Under the pieces are notes generated by a model, which saw nothing but the letters and a program-made list of their open reading frames with translations, did no database searches and was not told the DNA's origin. A DNA stretch of 64,000 nucleotides from an uncultured Eubacterium sp. (lineage in GTDB: Bacteria; Bacillota; Clostridia; Lachnospirales; Lachnospiraceae), in assembly GCA_910586445.1 (NCBI GenBank), contig CAJUHV010000007.1, positions 1-64,000 on the forward strand. Direction: 5' to 3'. This document shows, one piece after another, positions 45,713 to 54,461 of this stretch. Within the stretch, counting starts at the first letter, position 1; each line of letters opens with the position of its first letter. The position numbers were made by a program, and so were the translations under genes.

Positions 45713-45741
45713 ACAGAAAGTATTTTTCAAACGCGCTCTAG
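45713..45741 (+). repeat. Solo right terminus abutting a full repeat copy
   Basis: ACAGAAAGTATTTTTCAAACGCGCTCTAG-type sequence equals the right end of the element and shares its CTAG with the complete copy that follows, as if the second copy inserted exactly at the CTAG of the first. It also occupies the promoter region of the response-regulator gene. Confidence 0.75.
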
Positions 45742-45903
45742 AGCGTGTTTGAAAAATCATTCCCGCGATCTGCACTCCCCACTTAGCGGAGAATCTATCC
45801 CAAATTTAATCAACATAGCCCGCTATGCCTCATAAATTTGGGATAAATTCTCCACCAAGTGTGAAGCACATCTCACGGAAAGCATTTTTCAAACACGCTC
45901 TAG
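45738..45903 (+). repeat. CTAG palindromic repeat, full reference copy (short subtype)
   Basis: 166 bp from CTAG to CTAG. Left half: GAGCGTGTTTGAAAAATC, CCGCGATCTGCACTCCCC, GCGGAGAATCTATCCCAAAT. Centre: CATAGC-CC-GCTATG. Right half complements the left: CATAAATTTGGGATAAATTC, AAGTGTGAAGCACATC, GCATTTTTCAAACACGCTC. An open micro-frame starts ATG (MPHKFGINSPPSVKH...) in the right half and exits through the end. Confidence 0.95.
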
Positions 45904-45992
45904 CGCTGTAATGTATTTCATATACATTATATACGAAAGATGTGTCATAATTGTAAAATTTATTCTATTTTAACATTGGATGCATTATGGAT

Positions 45993-46225
45993 CTAGAGCA
46001 TGTTTGAAAGATCATTCCCGCGATCTGCACTCCCCATTTCAAGCCTCTTGGACTGCTAATGTCTAAGATGATGCGGATAATACATCCCCAATTTAATCAA
46101 CATAGCCTGCTATATCATGCCCTGTGGGCATTCCTCATACATTAGGGATAAATTCTCCATATCATGCCCTGTGGATACCAAGTGTGAAGCAAATTTCACG
46201 GAAAGCATTTTTAAGACACGCTCTG
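45993..46225 (+). repeat. CTAG palindromic repeat, full copy (long subtype)
   Basis: About 233 bp. Begins CTAGAGCATGTTTGAAAG and ends AGCATTTTTAAGACACGCTC; the right CTAG has changed. Compared with the 166-bp form it carries two added blocks: TCAAGCCTCTTGGACTGCTA and ATATCATGCCCTGTGGGCA, the second present twice. Confidence 0.92.
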
Positions 46226-46261
46226 AGAAACCGGATAAGTTAAAAATTTATACAGCATTTC

Positions 46262-46290
46262 TTGCGCTGAATATAAAAAGTGGATATACT
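46262..46290 (+). promoter_or_regulatory. Promoter of the Nif3-like gene
   Basis: TTGCGC (46262-46267), 17-bp spacer, TATACT (46285-46290). A hairpin GGGCTGTT-CTAA-AACAGCCC (46306-46325) follows in the leader, between start site and ribosome site. Confidence 0.7.
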
Positions 46291-46374
46291 ATATACTATA
46301 TTCAGGGGCTGTTCTAAAACAGCCCGGTGCAGAATGATGCAGATACACAGTATATAAAGATGGGAGATGTGGAC

Positions 46375-47157
46375 ATGAAGTGTGAAGAGGTGATTCAGGC
46401 ATTACAGCAGCAGGCAGAAGAGAAATATGCATGCGACTGGGATAATGTCGGGCTGCTGGTAGGCAGCCGCAGGAAAGAAGTCAAAAAAATATATATTGCA
46501 TTAGACGCGACGGATGAAGCGGTACAGGAGGCCGTAACTGTAGGGGCAGATCTGCTTCTGACACATCATCCGCTGATTTTTCGGGGCATGAAGCGCATTA
46601 CGGATGAGGATTTTATCGGGCGCAGAATAATGGCCATGATCAAGGCAGATTTATCCTATTACGCTATGCATACAAATTTTGATGTAATGGGAATGGCGGA
46701 TCTGGCAGCTGAAAAATTAAAGCTGAATCACTGTGTTCCTCTGGAAGTGACCTGCATGGAAGAAGGAAATGAACAGGGAATCGGCAGGGTAGGCGAATTA
46801 GAAAAGATGGTTTCGTTAGCGGAATGCTGCCAGCGGGTAAAGAGTGCTTTTGAATTGTCTCAGGTGGCAGTGTTTGGAAAGCTCGATCAATCGGTAAAAC
46901 GTGTAGCACTATGCCCCGGTTCCGGCAAAAGCACCGTGCAGAATGCACTGGAGGCAGGAGCGGATGTATACATTACGGGGGATATAGACCATCATACAGG
47001 AATAGATGCCGTATCATGTAAAATGGCAGTGATCGACGCAGGACACTATGGCATTGAGCATATTTTTATACAGTATATGAAGCAGTTTATAAATAAGCAT
47101 ATGCCGGATATAGAAGCAGTTGCGCAGATGCGCATGGAGCCGTTCCAGATTTTGTAG
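46375..47157 (+). CDS. Nif3-like dinuclear metal-centre protein
   Basis: 260-residue member of the NIF3/YqfO family, toroidal hexamers with a two-metal site; some are GTP cyclohydrolase-like or NTP-hydrolysing, but the role here is undefined. Family marks: WDNVGLLVG near the N terminus, LLLTHHPLIFRGMKRI with metal His residues, YAMHTNFDVM, ALCPGSGKS, VYITGDIDHH and the C-terminal AGHYGIEH. ATG 46375 is preferred to GTG 46327 or ATG 46360 because GGGAG sits 8 nt before it. Often next to rpoD/trmK in Firmicutes; here repeats and the signalling cluster intervene. Confidence 0.9.
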   Translation: MKCEEVIQALQQQAEEKYACDWDNVGLLVGSRRKEVKKIYIALDATDEAVQEAVTVGADLLLTHHPLIFRGMKRITDEDFIGRRIMAMIKADLSYYAMHTNFDVMGMADLAAEKLKLNHCVPLEVTCMEEGNEQGIGRVGELEKMVSLAECCQRVKSAFELSQVAVFGKLDQSVKRVALCPGSGKSTVQNALEAGADVYITGDIDHHTGIDAVSCKMAVIDAGHYGIEHIFIQYMKQFINKHMPDIEAVAQMRMEPFQIL

Positions 47158-47194
47158 ACGGCAGGAAAGGAAAAATACTAAGCGGGGTGGTTAA

Positions 47195-48853
47195 ATGGAT
47201 GATCAAAAGTGCAGAGCAGTCATTAATGGGGAAGAAAAAGAGTTTGCATACGGAACAAGCTTTTTAGATATAGCAAAGAAATATCAGCAGCATTATAAGG
47301 ATGATATCGCGCTTGTTATATTTAACAACAAGCTGCGGGAGCTGAATAAAAAGCTGGAAACAGACGGCGTATTAGAGTTTGTCACAACAGCGGATACGAA
47401 AGGCAGGAAAGCCTACCGCAGAAGCCTTTTGATGATTTTGGAAAAAGCAATTTTTAATCTGTATAAAACAGATGTGAGGCTGCGTGTAATGCATACATTG
47501 GGGCAGGGGCAGTACTGCGAGCTGGAAGGCGATCTGGAGATTTCAGAAGATGTGCTGGACTCGATCCGCAGCAGGATGCAGCAGCTGGCAGATGCGGACA
47601 TACCGATCCGCAAGAATACGATTCATACAGACGCAGCTGTTGTGCTTTTTCAAGAATACGGTATGCCGGATAAGGCAAGGCTGTTTCAGTTTCGGAGAAG
47701 CTCCCATGTAAATTTGTATGATATTGACGGATTTCAAGATTATTTTTATGGATATATGATGCCGTCTACCGGATATTTAAAATATTTTGACCTGCTGAAA
47801 TATGAAAACGGCTTTATACTCGTATATCCGTATGAGGATACAAAAAAAGCTGCAGCTTTTGAGACATCCGGCAAACTGTATCATACGCTGATGGAGTCTG
47901 CGGCCTGGGCGCAGCAGATGCATATCGGTACGATCGGTGAGTTAAACGAACAGGTAGTAAAAGGCAGGATACAGGATGTCATCCTGCTGCAGGAGGCAGA
48001 GATGGAGCAGCGGATCGGCAAGATTGCAGAAAAAATTGCCGGTCACAGGAATAAAAAATTTATACTGATTGCAGGCCCGTCCTCATCAGGAAAGACGACC
48101 TTTTCACACAGGCTGAGCATACAGCTGCGGGCACATGGCCTGACACCGCATCCGATCGGCATGGACAATTATTATGTAGACCGGGAAAAGACACCGCTGG
48201 ATGAAAACGGGCAGTATGATTTTGAATGTCTGGAGGCAGTCGATTTAAGCCTGTTTAATGCAGACATGGGAAAGCTTTTGGAAGGCAGGGAGATCGAACT
48301 GCCATATTTTAATTTTAAAACCGGCAAACGGGAATATAAGGGCGAGTACTTACAGCTGGGCCCGGAAGACGTGCTCGTGATTGAAGGCATACACGGGCTG
48401 AATGACAGGCTTTTGTCCACACTTCCGGCAGAGGCAAAATTTAAAATCTATATCAGTGCCCTGACTCAGATCAATATGGATGAACATAATGCTATCCCTA
48501 CTACAGATGGAAGGCTTATACGCAGGATTGTACGTGATGCGCTTACGAGGGGATCATCCGCTGAGCGCACGATTAAAATGTGGCAGTCCGTGCGCAGGGG
48601 AGAAGAGAAAAACATATTCCCATTTCAAGAGCATGCAGATGTAATGTTTAATTCTGCGCTGATTTACGAGCTGGCTGTGCTGAAAATGTATGCTGAACCG
48701 CTGCTTTTTGCAATTCCTTCGGAAAGCCCGCAGCATCTGCAGGCAAAGCGACTGCTGAAATTTCTGGATTATTTCCTGCAGGTGCCGAGCGAGGATGTGG
48801 GCAGGAATTCGATTTTGAGGGAGTTTATCGGCGGGAGCTGTTTTAAGGTGTAG
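47195..48853 (+). CDS. Uridine kinase-like protein with TGS and ThrRS-type N-terminal domains
   Basis: 552 residues in three parts. Residues ~1-65 (CRAVINGEEKEFAYGTSFLDIAKKY) look like a TGS domain; ~65-270 resemble the second additional domain of threonyl-tRNA synthetase; from ~285 there is a uridine kinase/phosphoribulokinase P-loop domain with LIAGPSSSGKTTFSHRL, GMDNYYVDREKTP, DVLVIEGIHGLND and RRIVRDALTRG. The same architecture is common in Firmicutes as a nucleoside kinase of uncertain substrate. GGGGTGG-type ribosome site upstream; 37 bp after the Nif3-like gene, likely cotranscribed. Confidence 0.85.
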   Translation: MDDQKCRAVINGEEKEFAYGTSFLDIAKKYQQHYKDDIALVIFNNKLRELNKKLETDGVLEFVTTADTKGRKAYRRSLLMILEKAIFNLYKTDVRLRVMHTLGQGQYCELEGDLEISEDVLDSIRSRMQQLADADIPIRKNTIHTDAAVVLFQEYGMPDKARLFQFRRSSHVNLYDIDGFQDYFYGYMMPSTGYLKYFDLLKYENGFILVYPYEDTKKAAAFETSGKLYHTLMESAAWAQQMHIGTIGELNEQVVKGRIQDVILLQEAEMEQRIGKIAEKIAGHRNKKFILIAGPSSSGKTTFSHRLSIQLRAHGLTPHPIGMDNYYVDREKTPLDENGQYDFECLEAVDLSLFNADMGKLLEGREIELPYFNFKTGKREYKGEYLQLGPEDVLVIEGIHGLNDRLLSTLPAEAKFKIYISALTQINMDEHNAIPTTDGRLIRRIVRDALTRGSSAERTIKMWQSVRRGEEKNIFPFQEHADVMFNSALIYELAVLKMYAEPLLFAIPSESPQHLQAKRLLKFLDYFLQVPSEDVGRNSILREFIGGSCFKV

Positions 48854-48934
48854 ATGGAATGATATACTTTTATATTTAGGAGATGAATACACGAAACTAC
48901 AAATAACACTTGATAAATTATGGGTGAATAAAGT

Positions 48935-49495
48935 ATGGATGCACTAAGATTAAGCGGATATAAAAATAGTGAATACACAATGGAAGATCTTTATAATCTG
49001 CCAGAGGGGCAGCGTGCAGAGTTAATAGACGGTGAGATGTATATGATGGCGGCACCAGGCATGCTGCATCAGAGAATATCGGGTTATTTGTACAAGAAAA
49101 TTGCTGACTATATTGATGCAGAAAGTGGTGACTGTGAGCCTTTTATGGCTCCGTTTGCCGTATTTCTTAATGCAGACGATAAGATTTACCTAGAGCCGGA
49201 TATTAGTGTGATCTGCGACCCAAATAAGCTTACAGCTGAGGGATGTAAAGGTGCTCCTGACTGGATTATAGAGATCGCGTCTTCCAGCAGCAGATCAAGG
49301 GATTATGGGAAGAAACTCTTTTTATACCGTTCTTCTGGCGTTAAAGAGTATTGGGTTGTTGATCATGAAAGGAATCTCATAATGAGGTACAATTTTGAAA
49401 AAGAAATCGTTGAAGATTATTCTTTTTCGGATAAAGTCCGGGCAGGAATATATGAAGGGCTTGAGATTGATTTTTCAAAGATAAGGATCAGCTGA
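48935..49495 (+). CDS. Uma2 family endonuclease-like protein
   Basis: 186 residues of the Uma2 (DUF820) PD-(D/E)XK superfamily. MEDLYNLPEGQRAELIDGEMYMMAAPG is the family opening, EPDISVICDPNKL carries the core acid, and PDWIIEIASSSSRSRDYGKKLFLYRSSGVKEYWVVD the second acid and following Lys. Uma2 proteins are abundant in cyanobacteria and some Clostridia and suspected to be nucleases; none has a settled function. No clear Shine-Dalgarno is visible. Confidence 0.85.
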   Translation: MDALRLSGYKNSEYTMEDLYNLPEGQRAELIDGEMYMMAAPGMLHQRISGYLYKKIADYIDAESGDCEPFMAPFAVFLNADDKIYLEPDISVICDPNKLTAEGCKGAPDWIIEIASSSSRSRDYGKKLFLYRSSGVKEYWVVDHERNLIMRYNFEKEIVEDYSFSDKVRAGIYEGLEIDFSKIRIS

Positions 49496-49678
49496 TTAAA
49501 GGGAGTGATTGTATTTGCAATATTGCCTTTTGCGGATTCTCATATAGAGGATCAGAAATATGCCGGAATAGCATGTAGTGCTATTAGCATAGGTGAATTA
49601 TTCTGTGTGGTATCATTTTATGGCAGGAGCAGGCATATTGTGTCTGTCTGGTAATGATCTGTAATGATAACATTATAT

Positions 49679-49710
49679 AGTCAGTCAGGGATATATCTCC
49701 ATGACTGACT
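49679..49710. terminator. Hairpin downstream of the Uma2 gene
   Basis: Perfect 9-bp arms AGTCAGTCA (49679-49687) and TGACTGACT (49702-49710) with an inner GGA/TCC pair. T tract weak. The rest of 49496-49774 shows no gene. Confidence 0.5.
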
Positions 49711-49774
49711 ATCATTTGAGAGCATACGAATATCCAAAGCAAGGAACTAAAACAAAAGCCGGCTAAATTTGTAG

Positions 49775-50055
49775 TTATACAACACCTTCTACAATAATGC
49801 TGTCTCCAATCTGAATTTCCTTTACGCCGGGCTGCTTATTTTTATTAAAATTAAAACTCAGCATGTTGTCCTCTGAGGCGGCCGGCTGAGCAGATACAGC
49901 ATGGTTGTTTTTCCGTACTGTCTTGCGCGGCTGATGACAAAATAGCTGCCTTTTTCAATGTATTGTGCAATCACGATATTTAGTTTCGTACTGATATCTG
50001 CCATATAATGTTTCTCTGGTATGCATACTCCGGTGACATTGAATTTTTTTGTCAT
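49775..50055 (-). pseudogene. AAA-ATPase-like/PD-(D/E)XK protein, internally deleted
   Basis: The N-terminal stub (50055 downward) reads IPEKHYMADISTKLN...ISRARQYGKTTMLYLL, the AAA-ATPase_like P-loop opening. It loses frame at SRPPQRTTC. A second frame then gives LSFNFNKNKQPGVKEIQIGDSIIVEGVV and stop at 49775-49777, the typical C-terminal end of the same family. Several hundred codons between are missing. A good ribosome site and ATG remain, so the stub could still be translated. Confidence 0.75.
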
Positions 50056-50145
50056 AGTTTTGACTCCTTGTTATATCCTCATTATAAACCCCTCTTTAGG
50101 CGTATAGAGAGATCTGCATATGTGTGGATTGTCAGCAGCTGCAAA

Positions 50146-50173
50146 ACGGTATAGCCGCAGATGGCTATACCGT
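50146..50173 (-). terminator. Terminator of the GH38 gene
   Basis: On the minus strand ACGGTATAGCC (from 50173) pairs with GGCTATACCGT around 6 nt and is followed by TTTTGC. Confidence 0.8.
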
Positions 50174-50175
50174 AA

Positions 50176-50190
50176 TTTGAAAATCATTCC
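50176..50190 (+). repeat. Possible repeat terminus at the GH38 gene end
   Basis: TTTGAAAATCATTCC equals the inner part of the repeat's left end (GTTTGAAAAATCATTCC) less one A. On the minus strand it supplies the GH38 stop TGA in GGAATGA. Short, so chance is possible. Confidence 0.35.
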
Positions 50191-52610
50191 TGTTCAGGTT
50201 CTGTTTGCTCACCCTGTCCGATTACCAGCACGTATGGATCAAATCGTTTTTCTAATAATTCGTCCATTGCTTTTTCCGGGTCAGTCTCATCGCTCAGCCA
50301 CAGGCTGTAGCAGTATTCACCAAAGCCGGAAAGATCCATCTTAAAGTTTGTTTCCCAGACATTGTTCATAATCCATGAGTAGACAGGGCGGTGGTTATTT
50401 TCTTCCCTGCCGTTGCACAGAAGGATCGGATGGTGGCGCATTTCGCCCATGTAAATAAGCGGCGTATCCCGCATGGCGATCAGCGCGCTGCCTTTTTTGG
50501 ATACATATGATAAGCCCTCATCGGACATATAATATTCCATGCATGTTCCAGGCAGCTGGTCGGTGCCGGGGCGGAATGCTTCGGTGCCTTTACGTATATA
50601 CAGGCTGTTTCCCGGCAGGTCTAAGCTCAGCGGCAGGTATATGCTCTCAATGTCACAGGACAGTGTTTTGCCAAGCTCCAGGCGGAAATCAATCCGAGGC
50701 ATTTCTTCAAAAAACTTGATGTACATGTCGCAGTGCACAGTGCCCGGCAGGCGGTAGCGCAGGCGCAGCAGGGTAAAGACTGCACCGCGTTCTATGCAGG
50801 TGATTTCTTCGAGATCTCCGGCATGCAGCTTCGCATGCTTGCCGCGGATATTGCGGCCGAGCAGACGGCGTGCATATTCCTGCGGGCAGGAATGCTGCGG
50901 ATATTCGCCTGCCAGGGATGTGGCCTCGTACAGCGGCGTAAAAAATGGAGCATCGCCGATTCCAAGCAGGTTTTTCCCGGTACGCTTGTCAATAAAGGCG
51001 GTTACGCCTTCATGCGGACGCCAGCATAAGTGGAACCAGTGGTTTTCGTAGCCGTATGGCAGGCGGTAAGTCACCGGATCATAGTCATTGATAATATCCC
51101 GTACCTGCTCTGCGCCGACATAGCATTGGCGGGAGTTAAGTACCTGCGCTGCGGCAGGGAGTGCACGGTATGTGTATACTTTTTCTTCGCTCGGTGCAAA
51201 ATGATCTATAAAGCTGATCCTGCGTCCTCTTGGATGAGGAGATACCTGACAGGTCAGGACTTGTCCGTCTGTATTCCTGACCTCAGCGTTTTCAAGCTGC
51301 AGTGTTTCTATATAAAATTCTACAAGCTGCGGGCCGCCTGTCTGGCTTATGCCGCAGGCACGGATCGTACCGCTGGTACTGTAATAGCGCAGAATGTCGC
51401 CTTTTTGTGCCGCAATGCGGTTTAACATGCGGGAGGCAGCTTCGTGGGCCTTGGAGGCATAGCTGTTTTTACGCATGTCCAGATTTAATACCATCGTATC
51501 GTATGGATTTGTGATGGTAGAGGAGTGTCCCCAGGTATGTTCTGCATAGAGCAGGAGGCTGTCCTGAGCCGCAGCATAGAGGTCGGGATAATTATTATGC
51601 AGGTCTTGATCCAGTCGCCTGCTCAAGTGATAGCGGTGTCTGGCCTCCAGATAGTGTTTTACTGCATATGGCGTGCTTCCGACGCCGTCAGCCCACCAGT
51701 CCGTGAGGTCGCCGCGGTATATAGGTGCAAATTCGAGCTTTGTACGCACTGCCTCGTATAATTCGGACAATGAAACCATCTGCAGGCGTACTTCGTCTCC
51801 GTATTTATCATTATAAGCTTCTATTGTATGCAGGATCTCGATCTCTGGCGGTGCATTGTCGCTGAAAACGCCTGAGACAGAGGTAATGATAAAGTCGTAA
51901 GTATAGCCCTGCTCCTCGCAGGAGGAAAGATACTGTTCCAGGCCCTGATGGAGTGCTTCTGCTGCATCAGGATTGACTGTTTTTAGCCCGAGCCTGTCAT
52001 TGATCATAAAGTTGGAAGACTGGTTTGGCTTTATGCCCAGTACATTTCCAAGGTTATAATGTTCTCCGTTCCAGACAAGCAGCCGTCTGCCATTCGCATT
52101 TTCCCACCAGAAAGCGTTCTGGTTTTGATAGAGCGGGTACATTCCGTGATGACAGTGTATGTTCAAAAATAGAAATTCTATGCCGTTTTCTAACATGGCA
52201 TCCCGGCAGCCCATGGATATGCCGTTGACGTCAGCAGCCATGGCGGTGCGCATAGAGGCTCCATGCGCGGCAAGGCGTTCCTGCCAGTCGGCAAGGCGTT
52301 CACGGTACACACTGTAATCCAATAAATCCGTAAAATTAAGGTAGTTAGCAGAAATACCCAGTTTTCCTTCAGATACAAGACGGAAAAATGCATCCTGTTC
52401 TGATTCCGTGGCAGTTTTAAAAAACTCTTCAACACAAAACAGCGTCTCGCAGTTCCAGCGGAATGCGGCATTTTCAGGCTGTTCCATAAGTGAGAGGACG
52501 GTTTGAATATAGTCGGCCTGCGTGTCAATGATCCGTTCCTGCAGATCAGTATATCCAATGTCTGTATGAGAGTGATGGATTACGTAGACCGTTTTAATGG
52601 TGTGCGCCAT
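50184..52610 (-). CDS. Glycoside hydrolase family 38 alpha-mannosidase-like protein
   Basis: 808 residues, no signal peptide, so cytoplasmic. The GH38 N-terminal domain starts VYVIHHSHTDIGYTDLQ (metal His and Asp) and continues with AADVNGISMGC (expected nucleophile Asp), IEFLFLNIHCHHG and LYAEHTWGHSS (further metal His). The C-terminal half is beta-rich, as in family members. It probably trims alpha-mannose from imported glycan fragments; no mannose transporter is adjacent. GGAATAAACA-like weak ribosome site before ATG 52610; promoter at 52654-52682. Confidence 0.85.
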   Translation of the reverse strand: MAHTIKTVYVIHHSHTDIGYTDLQERIIDTQADYIQTVLSLMEQPENAAFRWNCETLFCVEEFFKTATESEQDAFFRLVSEGKLGISANYLNFTDLLDYSVYRERLADWQERLAAHGASMRTAMAADVNGISMGCRDAMLENGIEFLFLNIHCHHGMYPLYQNQNAFWWENANGRRLLVWNGEHYNLGNVLGIKPNQSSNFMINDRLGLKTVNPDAAEALHQGLEQYLSSCEEQGYTYDFIITSVSGVFSDNAPPEIEILHTIEAYNDKYGDEVRLQMVSLSELYEAVRTKLEFAPIYRGDLTDWWADGVGSTPYAVKHYLEARHRYHLSRRLDQDLHNNYPDLYAAAQDSLLLYAEHTWGHSSTITNPYDTMVLNLDMRKNSYASKAHEAASRMLNRIAAQKGDILRYYSTSGTIRACGISQTGGPQLVEFYIETLQLENAEVRNTDGQVLTCQVSPHPRGRRISFIDHFAPSEEKVYTYRALPAAAQVLNSRQCYVGAEQVRDIINDYDPVTYRLPYGYENHWFHLCWRPHEGVTAFIDKRTGKNLLGIGDAPFFTPLYEATSLAGEYPQHSCPQEYARRLLGRNIRGKHAKLHAGDLEEITCIERGAVFTLLRLRYRLPGTVHCDMYIKFFEEMPRIDFRLELGKTLSCDIESIYLPLSLDLPGNSLYIRKGTEAFRPGTDQLPGTCMEYYMSDEGLSYVSKKGSALIAMRDTPLIYMGEMRHHPILLCNGREENNHRPVYSWIMNNVWETNFKMDLSGFGEYCYSLWLSDETDPEKAMDELLEKRFDPYVLVIGQGEQTEPEQE

Positions 52611-52653
52611 AAGTGTTTATTCCTTTCGTATTTGTATGTTTGTCTTAGGAGAT

Positions 52654-52682
52654 ACATTACACGATAGGAGATATAATGTCAA
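52654..52682 (-). promoter_or_regulatory. Promoter of the GH38 gene
   Basis: Minus strand TTGACA (52677-52682), exact 17-bp spacer, TAATGT (52654-52659), about 40 bp upstream of the start codon. Confidence 0.8.
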
Positions 52683-52769
52683 TATAGTTTTATTTCTTAT
52701 TCATTAAAATGTCATAATGCACAATATCAGTATAATTTTTCATAGTGCTGACGCTTAAAATACCGATAT

Positions 52770-52800
52770 TTAAAAAGATGGGGCTGTCACAGCCCCATTC
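52770..52800 (-). terminator. Terminator of the PTS operon
   Basis: ATGGGGCTG (52778-52786) and CAGCCCCAT (52790-52798) form a perfect 9-bp stem with a 3-nt loop; the minus strand continues CTTTTTAAA. It follows ptsI. Confidence 0.9.
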
Positions 52801-52814
52801 TTTTATATATCAAA

Positions 52815-54443
52815 TTATTTAGATAGATCCGTCTCCCTGACAGCTTTTCTGACCTTGAGCACCATAGACGGGGCGACGGACAATTCATCCAGTCCCATCC
52901 GCAGAAATTCTTCTGTCAGATCAGTGTCAGCGCCCAGCTCTCCACAGATGCCGGCCCATTTGCCGTGCTTATGGGCATTGTCTGTCACCATCTGGATCAT
53001 GCGGAGGATTGCCTTGTGGTGAGGCTTATAGAAATCGTCCAGCTTTTCGTTCTGTCTGTCTATGGCGAGTGTATACTGTGTCAGGTCGTTTGTGCCTATG
53101 CTGAAGAAATCAACCATTTCAGCTAATTCGTCGCTGATCATGACTGCCGCCGGTGTTTCGATCATGACTCCCTGTTCCGGCAGTTTATACGGCGTTTCAT
53201 TTTCGTCCAGCTCCTTTTGGACTTCTTTTACGATGTCATAAATGGCAGTGACTTCTTCTGTAGAAGTAATCATCGGATACATGACAGAGATATTTCCAAA
53301 AGCGGCGGCACGCAGCAGGGCACGCAGCTGGGTCTTAAAGATTTCCGGCTGTTTTAGGCATATGCGGATTGCGCGGTAGCCTAGTGCCGGGTTTTCTTCC
53401 CTGCCCAGGTTAAAATAATCAGCCTGTTTATCGGCTCCGATATCCAGCGTGCGGATAATGACCTTTTTACCGCCCATCATCTGTGCGACCTGTTTATATG
53501 CCTGGAACTGTTCTTCCTCAGAAGGGAAGTCATTTCGTCCCAGATAAAGAAATTCGCTGCGGAACAGGCCGATGCCTCCGGCATCGTTTTCCAATACATA
53601 GCCGACGTCGCCGACGCTTCCGATATTGGCATAGATTTTGATCGACCTGCCGTCAAGCGTAACATTTTCCTTATCTTTTAGGTTCTGCAGCAGATGCAGC
53701 TTTTCCTGCTCCTGCTTCATTTTTTCCTGTGCTGCCTGCCGGAGCTGGTCATCTGGTTCGAACACGACTTCACCGGAGAATCCGTCTACAACAGCGAGCA
53801 TTCCATTATGTAATTCATCCAGATTCATAGGTACGCCGATCAATGCCGGAATGTTCATCATGCGGGCAAGGATGGCGGTATGGGAGTTGGTAGAGCCGTG
53901 TATGGTGACAAATCCCAGTATTTTTTCTTTATCCATCTGGACGGTCTCGCTTGGGCTGAGGTCATCTGCAACGATAATAGACGGCTCATCAGAGTCTAAG
54001 CCGTTATCTGCATTTCCCTGCAGGTTGCGGATCAGACGGTTGGAAATGTCTTTGACGTCCGCAGCTCTGGCTTTCATATAGTCATCATCCATGTCGGCAA
54101 ACATCTGCGAAAAATTGTCGCCGGTTACGGCAGCTGCATATTCTGCGTTGACCAGTTCGGTCTGGATCATATTATGGATCGCATCCAGATAGTCCTCGTC
54201 TTCAAGCATCATCTGATGAACTTCGAAGATGGCGGCACTGGCTTCGCCGACTTCTTTGACTGCCTTGTCATATAATTTCTTCAGCTGTTCCTGTGCATGC
54301 ACAACTGCTTCCTGTAATCGAAGAATTTCGCTTTGGGGGTCTTCGATTTTTGTCCGCTTGACCAGCTGGTCCTGCGGGCGAAATACGGTGACAGGCCCCA
54401 GGACAACACCCTTATACACCGATTTTCCTGATAATTTCAGCAT
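52815..54443 (-). CDS. ptsI: PTS enzyme I (phosphoenolpyruvate-protein phosphotransferase)
   Basis: 542-residue general PTS protein that takes phosphate from PEP and passes it to HPr. The phospho-acceptor His lies in GSTNSHTAILARMMNIPALIG (~190). The PEP-binding TIM barrel has GIGLFRSEFLYLGRN, PALGYRAIRI, MYPMITSTEEV and the signature DFFSIGTNDLTQYTLAIDR with the C-terminal WAGICGELGAD Cys. It lies 18 bp downstream of ptsH, last in the IICBA-antiterminator-ptsH-ptsI run. Confidence 0.97.
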   Translation of the reverse strand: MLKLSGKSVYKGVVLGPVTVFRPQDQLVKRTKIEDPQSEILRLQEAVVHAQEQLKKLYDKAVKEVGEASAAIFEVHQMMLEDEDYLDAIHNMIQTELVNAEYAAAVTGDNFSQMFADMDDDYMKARAADVKDISNRLIRNLQGNADNGLDSDEPSIIVADDLSPSETVQMDKEKILGFVTIHGSTNSHTAILARMMNIPALIGVPMNLDELHNGMLAVVDGFSGEVVFEPDDQLRQAAQEKMKQEQEKLHLLQNLKDKENVTLDGRSIKIYANIGSVGDVGYVLENDAGGIGLFRSEFLYLGRNDFPSEEEQFQAYKQVAQMMGGKKVIIRTLDIGADKQADYFNLGREENPALGYRAIRICLKQPEIFKTQLRALLRAAAFGNISVMYPMITSTEEVTAIYDIVKEVQKELDENETPYKLPEQGVMIETPAAVMISDELAEMVDFFSIGTNDLTQYTLAIDRQNEKLDDFYKPHHKAILRMIQMVTDNAHKHGKWAGICGELGADTDLTEEFLRMGLDELSVAPSMVLKVRKAVRETDLSK

Positions 54444-54461
54444 ATAAATACACCTCGTAGT

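Noticed and set aside
45738..46225. Repeat cluster as a tRNA, riboswitch or CRISPR locus
   Set aside because: No cloverleaf, no known aptamer, no spacers; the same unit recurs in unrelated contexts and inside a gene, so it is an interspersed element.
46303..46325. Hairpin GGGCTGTT-CTAA-AACAGCCC as terminator before the Nif3-like gene
   Set aside because: It lies downstream of that gene's promoter with no T tract, so leader structure is more likely than termination.
50507..51514. Several plus-strand frames opposite the GH38 gene
   Set aside because: Shadows of the minus-strand GH38 coding sequence; Cys/Arg-rich composition without family signals.
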